A DNA stretch of 64,000 nucleotides from Nevskiaceae bacterium. Its GTDB lineage: Bacteria; Pseudomonadota; Gammaproteobacteria; Nevskiales; Nevskiaceae. Every line of letters starts with the position of its first letter. The stretch's first letter is position 1. Of this stretch, positions 8,375 to 17,285 are shown one piece after another. The position numbers and the translations under genes were made by a program. The notes below the pieces were generated by a model that saw only the letters and a program-made list of their open reading frames with translations, had not been told where the DNA came from and did not search any database. The stretch is from NCBI GenBank assembly GCA_004297005.1, contig SCVA01000039.1, positions 1 through 64,000 on the forward strand, written 5' to 3'.

Positions 8375-10984
8375 ATGAACACCGCCTTCCGCAAACCACT
8401 CCCTGGCACCCAGCTCGATTACTTCGACGCGCGCGCTGCCGTCGATGCGATCAAGCCCGGCGCCTGGGCCAAGCTGCCCTACACGGCGCGGGTGCATGCC
8501 GAGAACCTGGTGCGCAAGGGCGAGCCGGAAAAGCTCAACGCCTACCTGGGGCAGCTGATCGAGCGCAAGCGCGATCTGGACTTCCCCTGGTTCCCGGTGC
8601 GCGTGGTCTGCCACGACATCCTCGGGCAGACCGCGCTGGTTGATCTCGCCGGCTTGCGCGATGCGATTGCCGACATGGGCGGTGATCCGGCCAAGGTGAA
8701 TCCGGTGGTGCCGGTGCAGTTGATCGTCGACCACTCGCTGGCGGTGGAGCACGGCGGCTTCGAGAAGGATGCGTTCGCCAAGAACCGCGCGGTGGAAGAT
8801 CGCCGCAACGAGGACCGCTTCCACTTCATCGAATGGACCCGCAAGGCGTTCAAGAACATGGAAGTGATCCCGCCCGGCAACGGCATCATGCACCAGATCA
8901 ATCTGGAGCGGATGTCGCCGGTGATCTACACGCAAGACGGCGTCGCCTTCCCGGATACCTGTGTCGGCACCGACAGCCACACGCCACACGTCGACGCCCT
9001 CGGCGTGATCGCGATCGGCGTCGGTGGCCTGGAAGCCGAGAACGTGATGCTCGGCCGCGCCTCGTGGATGCGCCTGCCCGACATCGTCGGCGTCGAACTG
9101 AGCGGCAAGCCGGGGCCAGGAATTACCGCCACCGACGTGGTGCTGGCGCTGACCGAATTCCTGCGCAAGGAAAAGGTTGTGGGCGCCTATCTGGAGTTCC
9201 ACGGCGAGGGCGCCGCGGCGCTGACCCTGGGCGACCGCGCCACCATCTCCAACATGGCGCCGGAGTACGGCGCCACCGCGGCGATGTTCTTCATCGACAA
9301 GAACACTATCGACTACCTCAAGCTCACCGGCCGCGAAGACGAGCAGGTGAAGCTGGTCGAGACCTACGCGAAGGAAACCGGCCTCTGGGCCGACTCACTG
9401 AAGACCGCCGAGTACGAGCGCGTACTCAAGTTCGACCTCGGCACCGTGGTTCGCAACATGGCCGGTCCCAGCAACCCGCACAAGCGTCTGCCCACCTCGG
9501 CGCTCGCCGAGCGCGGCATCGCCGGCAACCTGGACGCCGCCCTGGCGGAAGAAGCCCAGGGCCTGATGCCCGATGGCGCGGTCATCATCGCCGCCATCAC
9601 CAGCTGCACCAACACTAGCAATCCGCGCAACGTCATCGCCGCCGGCCTCTTGGCGCGCAATGCCAATGCCCGCGGCCTCAGCCGCAAGCCCTGGGTGAAG
9701 TCCTCGCTGGCGCCCGGCTCCAAGACCGTCGAGCTGTATCTGAAGGAAGCCAAGCTGCTGTCGGAGCTGGAGCAGCTCGGCTTTGGCGTGGTCGCGTTTG
9801 CCTGCACCACCTGCAACGGCATGAGCGGCGCGCTGGACCCGAAGATCCAGAAGGAAGTCATCGCCCGCGATCTGTATGCCACCGCCGTGCTGTCCGGCAA
9901 CCGCAACTTCGATGGCCGCATCCATCCCTACGCCAAGCAGGCCTTCCTCGCCTCGCCGCCGCTGGTGGTGGCCTACGCCATCGCCGGCACCGTGCGTTTC
10001 GATATCGAAAAGGACGTGCTGGGCGTCGACAAGAACGGCGTCGAGGTACGGCTGAAGGACATCTGGCCCAGCGATGCCGAGATCGACGCGGTGGTCGCCG
10101 CCAGCGTCAACCCGACGCAGTTCCGCGCCGTCTACGAGCCGATGTTCCGCAAGCCGGCCGATACCGGCGAGAAGATCAGCCCGCTGTACGACTGGCGGCC
10201 GATGTCCACCTACATCCGTCGCCCCCCGTACTGGGAAGGCGCTCTGGCCGGCGAGCGCAGCCTCAAGGGCCTGCGCCCGCTGGCGGTGCTGCCGGACAAC
10301 ATCACTACCGACCATCTCTCGCCCTCCAACGCGATCCTGATGGACAGCGCCGCCGGCGAGTACCTGCACAAGATGGGTCTACCGGAAGAGGACTTCAATT
10401 CCTACGCCACCCATCGCGGTGATCACCTCACCGCGCAGCGCGCCACCTTCGCCAACCCGCAGCTGGTCAACGAGATGGCGGTGGTCGATGGCAAGGTGAA
10501 GAAGGGTTCGCTCACGCGCATCGAGCCGGACGGCAAGGTGGTGCGCATGTGGGAAGCCATCGAAACCTACATGGAGCGCAAGCAGCCGCTGATCATCGTC
10601 GCCGGCGCTGACTACGGTCAGGGTTCGAGCCGTGACTGGGCCGCCAAGGGCGTGCGTCTCGCCGGTGTGGAGGTGATCGCCGCCGAAGGTTTCGAGCGCA
10701 TCCACCGCACCAACCTGATCGGCATGGGCGTGCTGCCGCTGGAGTTCAAGCCGGGTACCACCCGCCTGACTCTGGGGCTGGACGGCACCGAAACCTATGA
10801 TGTCGAAGGCAAGCTCGCGCCGCGCACCACGCTGACGCTGGTCGTCACCCGCAAGAACGGCGAGAAGCTGGAAGTACCGATGACCTGCCGTCTGGACTCC
10901 GACGAGGAAGTGCTCGTCTATCAGGCCGGCGGTGTGCTGCAGCGCTTTGCCGTTGACTTCCTGGCGGCGACCAAGGCCGCGTGA
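8375..10984 (+). CDS. acnD: AcnD, Fe/S-dependent 2-methylcitrate dehydratase
   Basis: An 869-residue aconitase-superfamily protein. The [4Fe-4S] cysteines are visible in AITSCTNTSNP and FACTTCNG, and the C-terminal swivel domain contains YGQGSSRDWAAKG. It could be mistaken for aconitase A, but its place between prpC and prpF and its length (AcnD about 865) point to AcnD, which makes 2-methylaconitate from 2-methylcitrate in the PrpD-independent branch. PrpF then isomerises the product. Confidence 0.95.
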   Translation: MNTAFRKPLPGTQLDYFDARAAVDAIKPGAWAKLPYTARVHAENLVRKGEPEKLNAYLGQLIERKRDLDFPWFPVRVVCHDILGQTALVDLAGLRDAIADMGGDPAKVNPVVPVQLIVDHSLAVEHGGFEKDAFAKNRAVEDRRNEDRFHFIEWTRKAFKNMEVIPPGNGIMHQINLERMSPVIYTQDGVAFPDTCVGTDSHTPHVDALGVIAIGVGGLEAENVMLGRASWMRLPDIVGVELSGKPGPGITATDVVLALTEFLRKEKVVGAYLEFHGEGAAALTLGDRATISNMAPEYGATAAMFFIDKNTIDYLKLTGREDEQVKLVETYAKETGLWADSLKTAEYERVLKFDLGTVVRNMAGPSNPHKRLPTSALAERGIAGNLDAALAEEAQGLMPDGAVIIAAITSCTNTSNPRNVIAAGLLARNANARGLSRKPWVKSSLAPGSKTVELYLKEAKLLSELEQLGFGVVAFACTTCNGMSGALDPKIQKEVIARDLYATAVLSGNRNFDGRIHPYAKQAFLASPPLVVAYAIAGTVRFDIEKDVLGVDKNGVEVRLKDIWPSDAEIDAVVAASVNPTQFRAVYEPMFRKPADTGEKISPLYDWRPMSTYIRRPPYWEGALAGERSLKGLRPLAVLPDNITTDHLSPSNAILMDSAAGEYLHKMGLPEEDFNSYATHRGDHLTAQRATFANPQLVNEMAVVDGKVKKGSLTRIEPDGKVVRMWEAIETYMERKQPLIIVAGADYGQGSSRDWAAKGVRLAGVEVIAAEGFERIHRTNLIGMGVLPLEFKPGTTRLTLGLDGTETYDVEGKLAPRTTLTLVVTRKNGEKLEVPMTCRLDSDEEVLVYQAGGVLQRFAVDFLAATKAA

Positions 10985-11018
10985 TTGCGACCTTGGCCCA
11001 GGTTGTCGATTTTGGAGG

Positions 11019-11073
11019 GGCTCGTTCGACGTGTAGTCAGGACGACGACTTAGCCGTCGTCCGGCAACGAGCC
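11019..11073. repeat. Nested inverted repeat between acnD and the SRPBCC gene
   Basis: An outer 8-bp stem GGCTCGTT (11019-11026)/AACGAGCC (11066-11073) encloses an inner 8-bp stem GGACGACG (11040-11047)/CGTCGTCC (11055-11062) with a 7-nt loop. All 16 pairs are Watson-Crick. No T-run follows, so it is not a classic terminator. It may stabilise the mRNA 3' end of acnD or act as a partial attenuator inside the operon. Confidence 0.6.
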
Positions 11074-11092
11074 ACTTACGGAGGAATGACCC

Positions 11093-11542
11093 ATGCCAGG
11101 TACTGTCAAGCTGCATCGCGTTTTCAAGGCCCCGCCAGAGCGTGTCTACCGGGCCTTTGTTGATCCCGCTGCCCTCTGCAAGTGGCTGCCGCCGCACGGC
11201 TTCACCGGCAGCATCCACGAGATGGACCTGCGTGTCGGTGGCGGCTACCGCATGTCCTTCACCAACCTGGGAACTGGATCCAGCCATTCCTTCAGCGTTC
11301 GCTACCTGGAGCTGAGACCCGCTGAGCTGATCCGCCACACGGACCGCTTCGACGACCCCAATCTGCCGGGCGAGATGCTGGTGACGGTGAGCCTGCGTGC
11401 CGTGGCCTGCGGCACCGAGCTGAACATTGCCCAGGAAGGCATCCCGGACGCGATCCCGACCGAGTTCTGCTATCTGGGCTGGCAGGAATCGCTCATGCTG
11501 CTGGCGCAACTCGTCGAGCCGGATATTCCGGACGGCGCCTAA
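11093..11542 (+). CDS. SRPBCC (AHSA1-like) family protein
   Basis: 149 residues. The N-terminus VKLHRVFKAPPERVYRAFVDPAALCKWLPP is the hallmark first strand and helix of the Activator-of-Hsp90 C-terminal-like (AHSA1/START superfamily) fold, a hydrophobic ligand-binding cup. The ligand and reaction are unknown. It has a GGAGGAATG ribosome site and sits between acnD and prpF, 19 bp before prpF, so it is transcribed with the methylcitrate genes. A role in propionate metabolism is inference from position only. Confidence 0.85.
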   Translation: MPGTVKLHRVFKAPPERVYRAFVDPAALCKWLPPHGFTGSIHEMDLRVGGGYRMSFTNLGTGSSHSFSVRYLELRPAELIRHTDRFDDPNLPGEMLVTVSLRAVACGTELNIAQEGIPDAIPTEFCYLGWQESLMLLAQLVEPDIPDGA

Positions 11543-11561
11543 CCCCTTAAAAGAGGTATCG

Positions 11562-12755
11562 ATGCCGCACCCCCCTCAGATCAAGGTTCCCGCCACCTAC
11601 ATGCGCGGTGGTACGTCGAAAGGCGTGTTCTTCAAGCTCGATGATCTGCCCGAGCGCTGCCGGGTGCCGGGCGAGGCGCGCGACAAGTTCCTGCTGCGGG
11701 TAATCGGCTCGCCGGACCCTTACGGCGCGCAGATCGACGGCATGGGTGGCGCGACCTCATCGACCTCCAAGACCGTGATCCTGGCCAAGAGCAGCAAGTC
11801 TGACCATGACGTCGACTACCGCTTCGGCCAGGTGTCGATCGACAAGGCCTTCGTGGACTGGTCCGGCAACTGCGGCAATCTCAGCGCCGCGGTCGGCTCG
11901 TTTGCGATCAACAACGGCCTCGTCGATGCCGCGCGCATCCCGCGGAACGGCATCTGCGTCGTGCGTATCTGGCAGACCCAGATCAACAAGACCATCATCG
12001 CCCACGTGCCGATCACCGATGGCCAGGTGCAGGAAACCGGCGATTTCGAACTCGACGGTGTGACTTTCCCGGCCGCCGAAGTGCAGATCGAGTTTCTCGA
12101 CCCCGCCGATGAGGGCGATGGGGAAGGCGGTGGCTCGATGTTCCCCACCGGCAATCTGGTCGATGACCTCGAAGTGCCGGGCGTCGGCACGCTCAGGGCG
12201 ACGATGATCAACGCCGGCATTCCGACCGTGTTCATCAATGCCGCCGAGATCGGCTATACCGGCACCGAGCTGCGCGAGGCGATCAACAGCGATGCCAAGG
12301 CGCTGGCGAAGTTCGAGACCATCCGTGCCTATGGCGCGCTGCGCATGGGTCTGATCAAGGACGTCGCCGAAGCCGCCAAGCGGCAGCACACGCCGAAAGT
12401 GGCCTTCGTGGCGCCGCCGGCCGACTATGTTTCGTCCAGCGGCAAGCAGGTCAAGGCCAGCGACATCGACCTCAACGTGCGTGCGCTGTCGATGGGCAAG
12501 CTGCACCACGCGATGATGGGTACCGCAGCGGTGGCGATCGGCACTGCGGCGGCGATCCCCGGCACGTTGGTGAATCTGGCGGCCGGAGGCGGAGCGCGGG
12601 AGGCGGTGCGCTTCGGTCATCCTTCCGGCAGCCTGCGTGTCGGCGCGGCGGCCGAGCAGGTCAACGGCGAGTGGAAGGTGAAGAAGGCGATCATGTCGCG
12701 ATCGGCGAGGGTGCTGATGGAGGGCTGCGTACGGGTGCCTGGCGACTCCTTCTGA
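11562..12755 (+). CDS. prpF: PrpF, 2-methylaconitate cis-trans isomerase
   Basis: ATG 11562 follows AGAGG and gives MPHPPQIKVPATYMRGGTSK, the typical PrpF start, and 397 residues. The frame continues upstream into the SRPBCC gene, which is a shadow. The RGGTSKGVFF motif and the conserved GNCGNLSAAVG cysteine segment are visible. PrpF isomerises AcnD's product so that an aconitase can hydrate it to 2-methylisocitrate. It is the last operon gene and is followed directly by a strong terminator. Confidence 0.96.
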   Translation: MPHPPQIKVPATYMRGGTSKGVFFKLDDLPERCRVPGEARDKFLLRVIGSPDPYGAQIDGMGGATSSTSKTVILAKSSKSDHDVDYRFGQVSIDKAFVDWSGNCGNLSAAVGSFAINNGLVDAARIPRNGICVVRIWQTQINKTIIAHVPITDGQVQETGDFELDGVTFPAAEVQIEFLDPADEGDGEGGGSMFPTGNLVDDLEVPGVGTLRATMINAGIPTVFINAAEIGYTGTELREAINSDAKALAKFETIRAYGALRMGLIKDVAEAAKRQHTPKVAFVAPPADYVSSSGKQVKASDIDLNVRALSMGKLHHAMMGTAAVAIGTAAAIPGTLVNLAAGGGAREAVRFGHPSGSLRVGAAAEQVNGEWKVKKAIMSRSARVLMEGCVRVPGDSF

Positions 12756-12770
12756 TTGATGGTTTGTCCT

Positions 12771-12802
12771 AAAAAGCCCGGCCGTTGCGCCGGGCTTTTT
12801 TT
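12771..12802 (+). terminator. Rho-independent terminator after prpF
   Basis: The stem is AAAAAGCCCGGC pairing with GCCGGGCTTTTT, with a 6-nt loop and a run of seven T. It lies 15 bp after the prpF stop and closes the methylcitrate operon. The A-tract on the left arm makes it potentially bidirectional. Confidence 0.93.
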
Positions 12803-12841
12803 GGTGACGGCGGCCAGGTGACAGGGCGGGGCGACAGGCCT

Positions 12842-12860
12842 GATAATGAGAATGAATGAC
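12842..12860. promoter_or_regulatory. Fur-box-like site overlapping the feoA start
   Basis: GATAATGAGAATGAATGAC matches the 19-bp Fur consensus (GATAATGATAATCATTATC) at 14 of 19 positions. It overlaps the proposed feoA ATG at 12856, which fits iron repression of ferrous uptake. The overlap with the coding start is unusual and may mean that translation begins further downstream. Confidence 0.55.
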
Positions 12861-13134
12861 AATTGCAAAAGACAGTTCCTCGCTTCCCGACGGCCGTAGC
12901 TTGCTGACGCTGCCGCGGCTGAAGGAGGCGCGGGTGCTATCGGTGACCGATCATCGCGCCGGCGATGTGATCGCCAGGCGCCTGCGCGAGCTGGGCTTCG
13001 TGCCCGGGGAACTGGTGCGGGTGGTGGCTCAGGGGCCGCTGGGTGGTGATCCGCTCCTGGTGCAGGTCGGCTTCACCCGCTTCGCGCTGCGCCGCGCCGA
13101 GGCGGAGCGGGTACAGGTGGAGCCGCTGCCATGA
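12856..13134 (+). CDS. feoA: FeoA, ferrous iron transport accessory protein
   Basis: A 92-residue SH3-like FeoA-domain protein (core LPRLKEARVLSVTDHRAGDVIARRLRELGFVPGELVRVVAQ). FeoA supports FeoB at the cytoplasmic face. The start is uncertain: ATG 12856 has no clear Shine-Dalgarno sequence and lies in the Fur-like box, and the first 17 or so residues (TIAKDSSSLPDGRS) precede the conserved domain. The 3' end overlaps feoB by 4 bp. Confidence 0.92.
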   Translation: MTIAKDSSSLPDGRSLLTLPRLKEARVLSVTDHRAGDVIARRLRELGFVPGELVRVVAQGPLGGDPLLVQVGFTRFALRRAEAERVQVEPLP

Positions 13135-14972
13135 GCGCCAGCACCGCCACCCTGCGAATCGCCTTGGTCGGCAATCCCAACTGCGGCAAAACCGCGCTGT
13201 TCAACCGCCTGACCGGTAGCCGCCAGAAGGTGGCCAACTACGCCGGCGTCACCGTTGAGCGCAAGGAAGGCCGTTTCGCCGACGGCAATGGCCGCGTGGT
13301 GCAGGTTCTGGATCTGCCCGGAACCTACAGCCTGGCTGCGACCAGCCCGGACGAGGCGATTACCCGCGATGTCTGTCTGGGCCGCGTGGCCGGCGAGCCC
13401 AAGCCCGACCTTCTGGTATGCGTGGTGGACGCCACCAATCTGCGCCTGCACCTGCGATTCGTGCTGGAGGTGCAGCGGCTGGGCCTGCCGATGCTGCTGG
13501 CGCTCAACTGTACCGACCTCGCCGAGAAGCGCGGCATTCGTATCGACCATGATCGTCTGCAGGCCGGTCTCGGGATTCCGGTCGTCGAGACTGTCGCCGT
13601 GCGCAGCGGTGGCACGCAGGCGCTGGTGCGGCGACTGGGCCAGACCCTGCCGCCGGCATCGAAGGCCCTACCCGAGGGCGCCGACCTGCATGCCGCAGTC
13701 AATCATCTGCTCGCCGACGCGGTGCAGATGCCGCGCCGCACCGCCGAGATCGACGACCGCATCGACCGAGTGCTGCTGCACCCGGTCTGGGGCTTGGCGA
13801 TCCTGGCGGTGGTTATGTTCCTGATGTTCCAGGCGGTATTCAGTTGGGCCGAGCCGCTGATGGGCGGCATCGAGACCCTGGTTGGCTGGGCCGGGCAGGG
13901 TGTAGGCGCCCTGCTGCCGGAAGGTGTGCTGAAAAGCCTGCTGGTGGACGGCATCCTCGCCGGCATCGGCGGCGTAGTGGTGTTCCTGCCGCAGATTCTG
14001 ATCCTGTTCCTATTCATTCTGGCGCTCGAAGAAAGCGGCTATCTGCCGCGAGCCGCTTTCCTGCTGGACCGTTTCATGGTCGGTGCTGGTCTTACCGGCC
14101 GCTCCTTCATCCCGCTGCTATCGAGTTTTGCCTGTGCGGTGCCCGGGATCATGGCGACCCGTAGCATTCAGGATCCGCGCGAGCGGCTGGCGACCATCCT
14201 GGTGGCTCCTTTGATGACCTGCTCGGCGCGCTTGCCGATCTATGCGTTGCTGATCGCCGCGTTCATTCCTTCGCGGACTGTCTGGGGCCTGTTCAATCTG
14301 CAGGGGCTGGTGTTGTTTGCTCTCTACGTGGCCGGAATCGTTTCGGCGCTGGCAGTAGCCAGCGTGATGAAGTGGTGGCGGCGCAGCAAGTTGGAGCATG
14401 CGCTGCTGCTGGAGCTGCCTTCCTACCGCTTGCCCAATCTCAACGATCTGGCGCTCGGTTTGTGGGAGCGCGCGATGATCTTCCTGCGGCGGGTCGGCGG
14501 CATCATCCTGGCCCTGACGGTCATCCTCTGGGCGCTATCGAGCTTTCCGACGCCGCCGGAAGGGGCCACTGGTCCGGCCATTGACTACAGCTTCGCGGGC
14601 CGGCTCGGGCATGCCTTGCAATGGTTGTTCGCACCGATCGGCTTCAACTGGCAGATCTGCATTGCCCTGATCCCTGGCCTGGCCGCGCGCGAAGTGGCGG
14701 TGAGTGCCCTGGCCACCGTCTACGCGCTGTCGGCGACCGACGATGCCGCCGCCGACCTGCTGGCGCCCATCGTCTCTGCGCAATGGAGCCTGCCCACGGC
14801 GCTGTCGCTGCTGGCCTGGTACGTGTTCGCGCCGCAGTGCATCTCGACACTGGCGGCCATCCGCCGCGAGACGCTGTCCTGGCGCATCGTCGCCATCGCC
14901 GCCGGGTACCTGTTCGCGCTGGCCTATCTGGCCTCCTTTCTCACCTATCGCCTGGCCCTGGCTTTCGCATGA
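13131..14972 (+). CDS. feoB: FeoB, ferrous iron transporter with G domain
   Basis: 613 residues. The N-terminal GTPase domain has G1 GNPNCGKT at residues 14-21, a G3 region DLPGTYSL and G4 NCTD. The membrane part contains Gate motifs with conserved cysteines (LLSSFACAVPGIMATR and LVAPLMTCSARLPIY). It is shorter than the roughly 770-residue enterobacterial protein, mainly towards the C-terminus. It imports Fe(II) across the inner membrane. It starts in the feoA stop and its own stop overlaps the next small gene, so the three genes are translationally coupled. Confidence 0.97.
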   Translation: MSASTATLRIALVGNPNCGKTALFNRLTGSRQKVANYAGVTVERKEGRFADGNGRVVQVLDLPGTYSLAATSPDEAITRDVCLGRVAGEPKPDLLVCVVDATNLRLHLRFVLEVQRLGLPMLLALNCTDLAEKRGIRIDHDRLQAGLGIPVVETVAVRSGGTQALVRRLGQTLPPASKALPEGADLHAAVNHLLADAVQMPRRTAEIDDRIDRVLLHPVWGLAILAVVMFLMFQAVFSWAEPLMGGIETLVGWAGQGVGALLPEGVLKSLLVDGILAGIGGVVVFLPQILILFLFILALEESGYLPRAAFLLDRFMVGAGLTGRSFIPLLSSFACAVPGIMATRSIQDPRERLATILVAPLMTCSARLPIYALLIAAFIPSRTVWGLFNLQGLVLFALYVAGIVSALAVASVMKWWRRSKLEHALLLELPSYRLPNLNDLALGLWERAMIFLRRVGGIILALTVILWALSSFPTPPEGATGPAIDYSFAGRLGHALQWLFAPIGFNWQICIALIPGLAAREVAVSALATVYALSATDDAAADLLAPIVSAQWSLPTALSLLAWYVFAPQCISTLAAIRRETLSWRIVAIAAGYLFALAYLASFLTYRLALAFA

Positions 14973-15151
14973 ATGCCTATCACGCGCTGGAAGTGCTGAT
15001 CGTGCTGGTGGTCGTGGCCTGGAGTGGGCGGGTAGTCTGGCGCAGCTTAGGCCCGCAGATACGCACCGCCATCCGCGGGCGTGCGAGCGACAAAGCCGGC
15101 TGCGAGGGCTGCAACAACTGCGCTCCGGAAGCGGAGAAGAAGGGCCGCTGA
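14969..15151 (+). CDS. Small FeoB-linked membrane protein with CxxCxxC tail (DUF6587-like)
   Basis: The ATG overlaps the feoB stop (ATGA), giving 60 residues; a longer frame from 14621 is a shadow of feoB. One transmembrane helix (ALEVLIVLVVVAWSGRVVW) is followed by a basic segment and a cysteine cluster CEGCNNC near the C-terminus. It resembles in layout the small Cys-rich membrane proteins often found behind feoB, and I believe the DUF6587 family, but that assignment is from memory. A role in handling Fe(II) or Fe-S at FeoB's cytoplasmic exit is inference. Confidence 0.8.
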   Translation: MNAYHALEVLIVLVVVAWSGRVVWRSLGPQIRTAIRGRASDKAGCEGCNNCAPEAEKKGR

Positions 15152-15214
15152 ACTTTGGCAGGGCGGCGCTGACCGCGAGGCGGGGCGCTGCGGCGACTGT
15201 GCGATGATCGCCCG

Positions 15215-17224
15215 ATGAAGCGGCTATCCGCCTGCGTGCTCGCACTCGCTCTGGTGCTCTGCCCGCGCGCTCAGGGCTCTGAGCTGACGCTGGGTATCGG
15301 CGCTGTGGAAAGCCCTGCTTGGCGGGCCAGCGGCCTGCGCTTGCGGGTTCTGCCCGGAACCTTGCTGGAACTCGACATCGATCGCGTCGTCCTGGCCGAC
15401 CGTCCGGCGCTGCGTGGCATCCGGCTGCTCTGCTCGCCCCAGTCGGACCCGGCCGGAACCCGCTGCGATGACGTCCACTTTGTGCTCCGGATACCGGGCT
15501 GGGGGCAGATTCAGGGCCAAGGCAGCGCTCGGTATCGGGATGCGCAGCATTGGAACGCGGATCTGCAGGTGCCGGGACGAAGACTTCGTCTGCGCCTGGA
15601 TCAGTCCGGTACGACCTTGCGGGCCTCGCTCGACCTCCGAGGACAGTCGGCTGGCGAACTGCAAAGGTTGGCGGCGGCTTTTCAGTTCATCGTTCCCGGC
15701 GAGGTTTCGGGACGTGTCGATCTGCATCTGGATGCGCAACTGGCGGAACGTACGCGCGCGGAAGCGCGGATCAGCGCTCGTGAATTGAGTTATGGCGAGC
15801 CCAGTGGACGCTATGCCAGTGAAAAACTGTCTGCTGAGGCGACGCTCGGGTTCGACAGCGCCGATGGCCGCTGGCGGCTCACGGCGGCCACGCAAGGCGG
15901 GCAGGCCTATCTCGAGCCGCTGTACTTCGATTTCGGGGCACTGCCCCTGCGCGTCGATGGCGAGCTTGTGGCGCTGGACAAGGCCTGGAATATCGAACGA
16001 CTGCGATTGGTCCCCGGGGATGCCGGAACCATTGAGCTGAGCGGTAGGCTGGGGGCGGATTTCAAGCCGCGGGGCCTGGACGCGCGCCTGAGCGCGGCCG
16101 ATCTCAGGCCGCTGGTGGCCACCTATCTTCAGCCCTTGCTCATCGGCACGGTTGGCGATGGTTTGAGCGCCGGCGGTCGCGCCAACGTCCAGTTGTCGCT
16201 GCGCGATGGGGTGCCGGTGACGCTGGTCGCGCAACTGGCCGAGGTCGACATCACCGCCGACAAGCTCGGTATCGCGCTGCAGGGACTGTCGGGGAACTTT
16301 GCCTGGTCCGCGACCGAGTCGGCGGCGTCCAGCCTGCGCTGGACCGGTGGCGCCGTGCAGAAGGTGCCACTGGGGGCGTCGGAGATTTTGTTCAAGGCGC
16401 AGGGGAAGGGTTTTGAATTGCTCGCGCCCTGGCGGCAGCCGCTGCTGGAAGGCGCGCTACGGGTGGATAAGCTGGTGCTGCATGAACTTGGCAGCGCCCA
16501 ACTCAGTGCCGACTTCAAGGGGTCTGTCGAGCCGATCAAGCTTGCGGCGCTGTGCAAGGCGCTGGGTTGGCCGGAGTTCGGGGGCACGCTGAGTGGTCGG
16601 CTCCCTGGACTTACGGTGCGGGAAGACGTCTGGACGGTGGACGGAGCCCTGGAGGCTCAGGCCTTTGACGGCAGCTTGCGGCTCGACAATCTGCGGGCCA
16701 TGCAGCCTTTTGGGGTGCTGCCGCGGGTGATGGCGGATGTGGAACTGCGTGGCATCGACCTGGAGCGGCTGACCAGCGCCTTCTCCTTTGGCCGCATCAC
16801 TGGCCGACTGGATGGCGAGGTGAAGGGCTTGCGCTTGCTGAATTGGAGCCCGGTGGCATTCGACGCGCGGCTGTACTCGACGCCCGGTGACCGTTCCAAG
16901 CGTCGCATTTCCCAGCGCGCCATCGACAACATTTCCTCCATCGGCGGCGGGCCGACAGGCATGCTCTCGCGTGGCTTCCTCAGCTTCTTCGAGGATTTCG
17001 CCTACGCGCGCCTGGGCATTAGTTGCCTGTTGCGCGATGGTGTCTGTCAGATGGACGGCGTGGCGCCGGCGAAAAGCAAGGATGGTCAGCAGGCCTACTA
17101 CCTGGTCCAGGGGCGATTGCTGCCGCGCATCGATGTAGTGGGCTACTCGCAGCGGGTGTCCTGGGATCAGGTCGTCGAGCAGCTCAAGGCCTTGCGTGCT
17201 TCCGGTGGTCCGCAGGTGAAATGA
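15215..17224 (+). CDS. YdbH-family (AsmA-like) intermembrane transport protein
   Basis: 669 residues with an N-terminal signal or anchor (MKRLSACVLALALVLC). The body is rich in beta-strand, with the dicarboxylate-like C-terminal motif region (FGRITGRLDGEVKGLRLLNWSPVAFDARLYS followed by SQRAIDNISSIGG) typical of YdbH. In E. coli YdbH (about 880 residues) belongs with TamB and YhdP to the AsmA-like bridges that carry phospholipid between membranes. The gene is followed after 61 bp by a YdbL-family gene, the same partner as in E. coli, which supports the call. It is shorter than the E. coli protein. Confidence 0.82.
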   Translation: MKRLSACVLALALVLCPRAQGSELTLGIGAVESPAWRASGLRLRVLPGTLLELDIDRVVLADRPALRGIRLLCSPQSDPAGTRCDDVHFVLRIPGWGQIQGQGSARYRDAQHWNADLQVPGRRLRLRLDQSGTTLRASLDLRGQSAGELQRLAAAFQFIVPGEVSGRVDLHLDAQLAERTRAEARISARELSYGEPSGRYASEKLSAEATLGFDSADGRWRLTAATQGGQAYLEPLYFDFGALPLRVDGELVALDKAWNIERLRLVPGDAGTIELSGRLGADFKPRGLDARLSAADLRPLVATYLQPLLIGTVGDGLSAGGRANVQLSLRDGVPVTLVAQLAEVDITADKLGIALQGLSGNFAWSATESAASSLRWTGGAVQKVPLGASEILFKAQGKGFELLAPWRQPLLEGALRVDKLVLHELGSAQLSADFKGSVEPIKLAALCKALGWPEFGGTLSGRLPGLTVREDVWTVDGALEAQAFDGSLRLDNLRAMQPFGVLPRVMADVELRGIDLERLTSAFSFGRITGRLDGEVKGLRLLNWSPVAFDARLYSTPGDRSKRRISQRAIDNISSIGGGPTGMLSRGFLSFFEDFAYARLGISCLLRDGVCQMDGVAPAKSKDGQQAYYLVQGRLLPRIDVVGYSQRVSWDQVVEQLKALRASGGPQVK

Positions 17225-17285
17225 GCTGCGCTGCGGGCGTCGCCAGCAGTTCTATACTGCGTCTGTGCATTCTAGGAGAGCTGCC

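Noticed and set aside
8375-10984. Call as aconitase A (acnA)
   Set aside because: Operon position between prpC and prpF and the length favour AcnD. A phylogenetic test against AcnA and AcnD would settle it.
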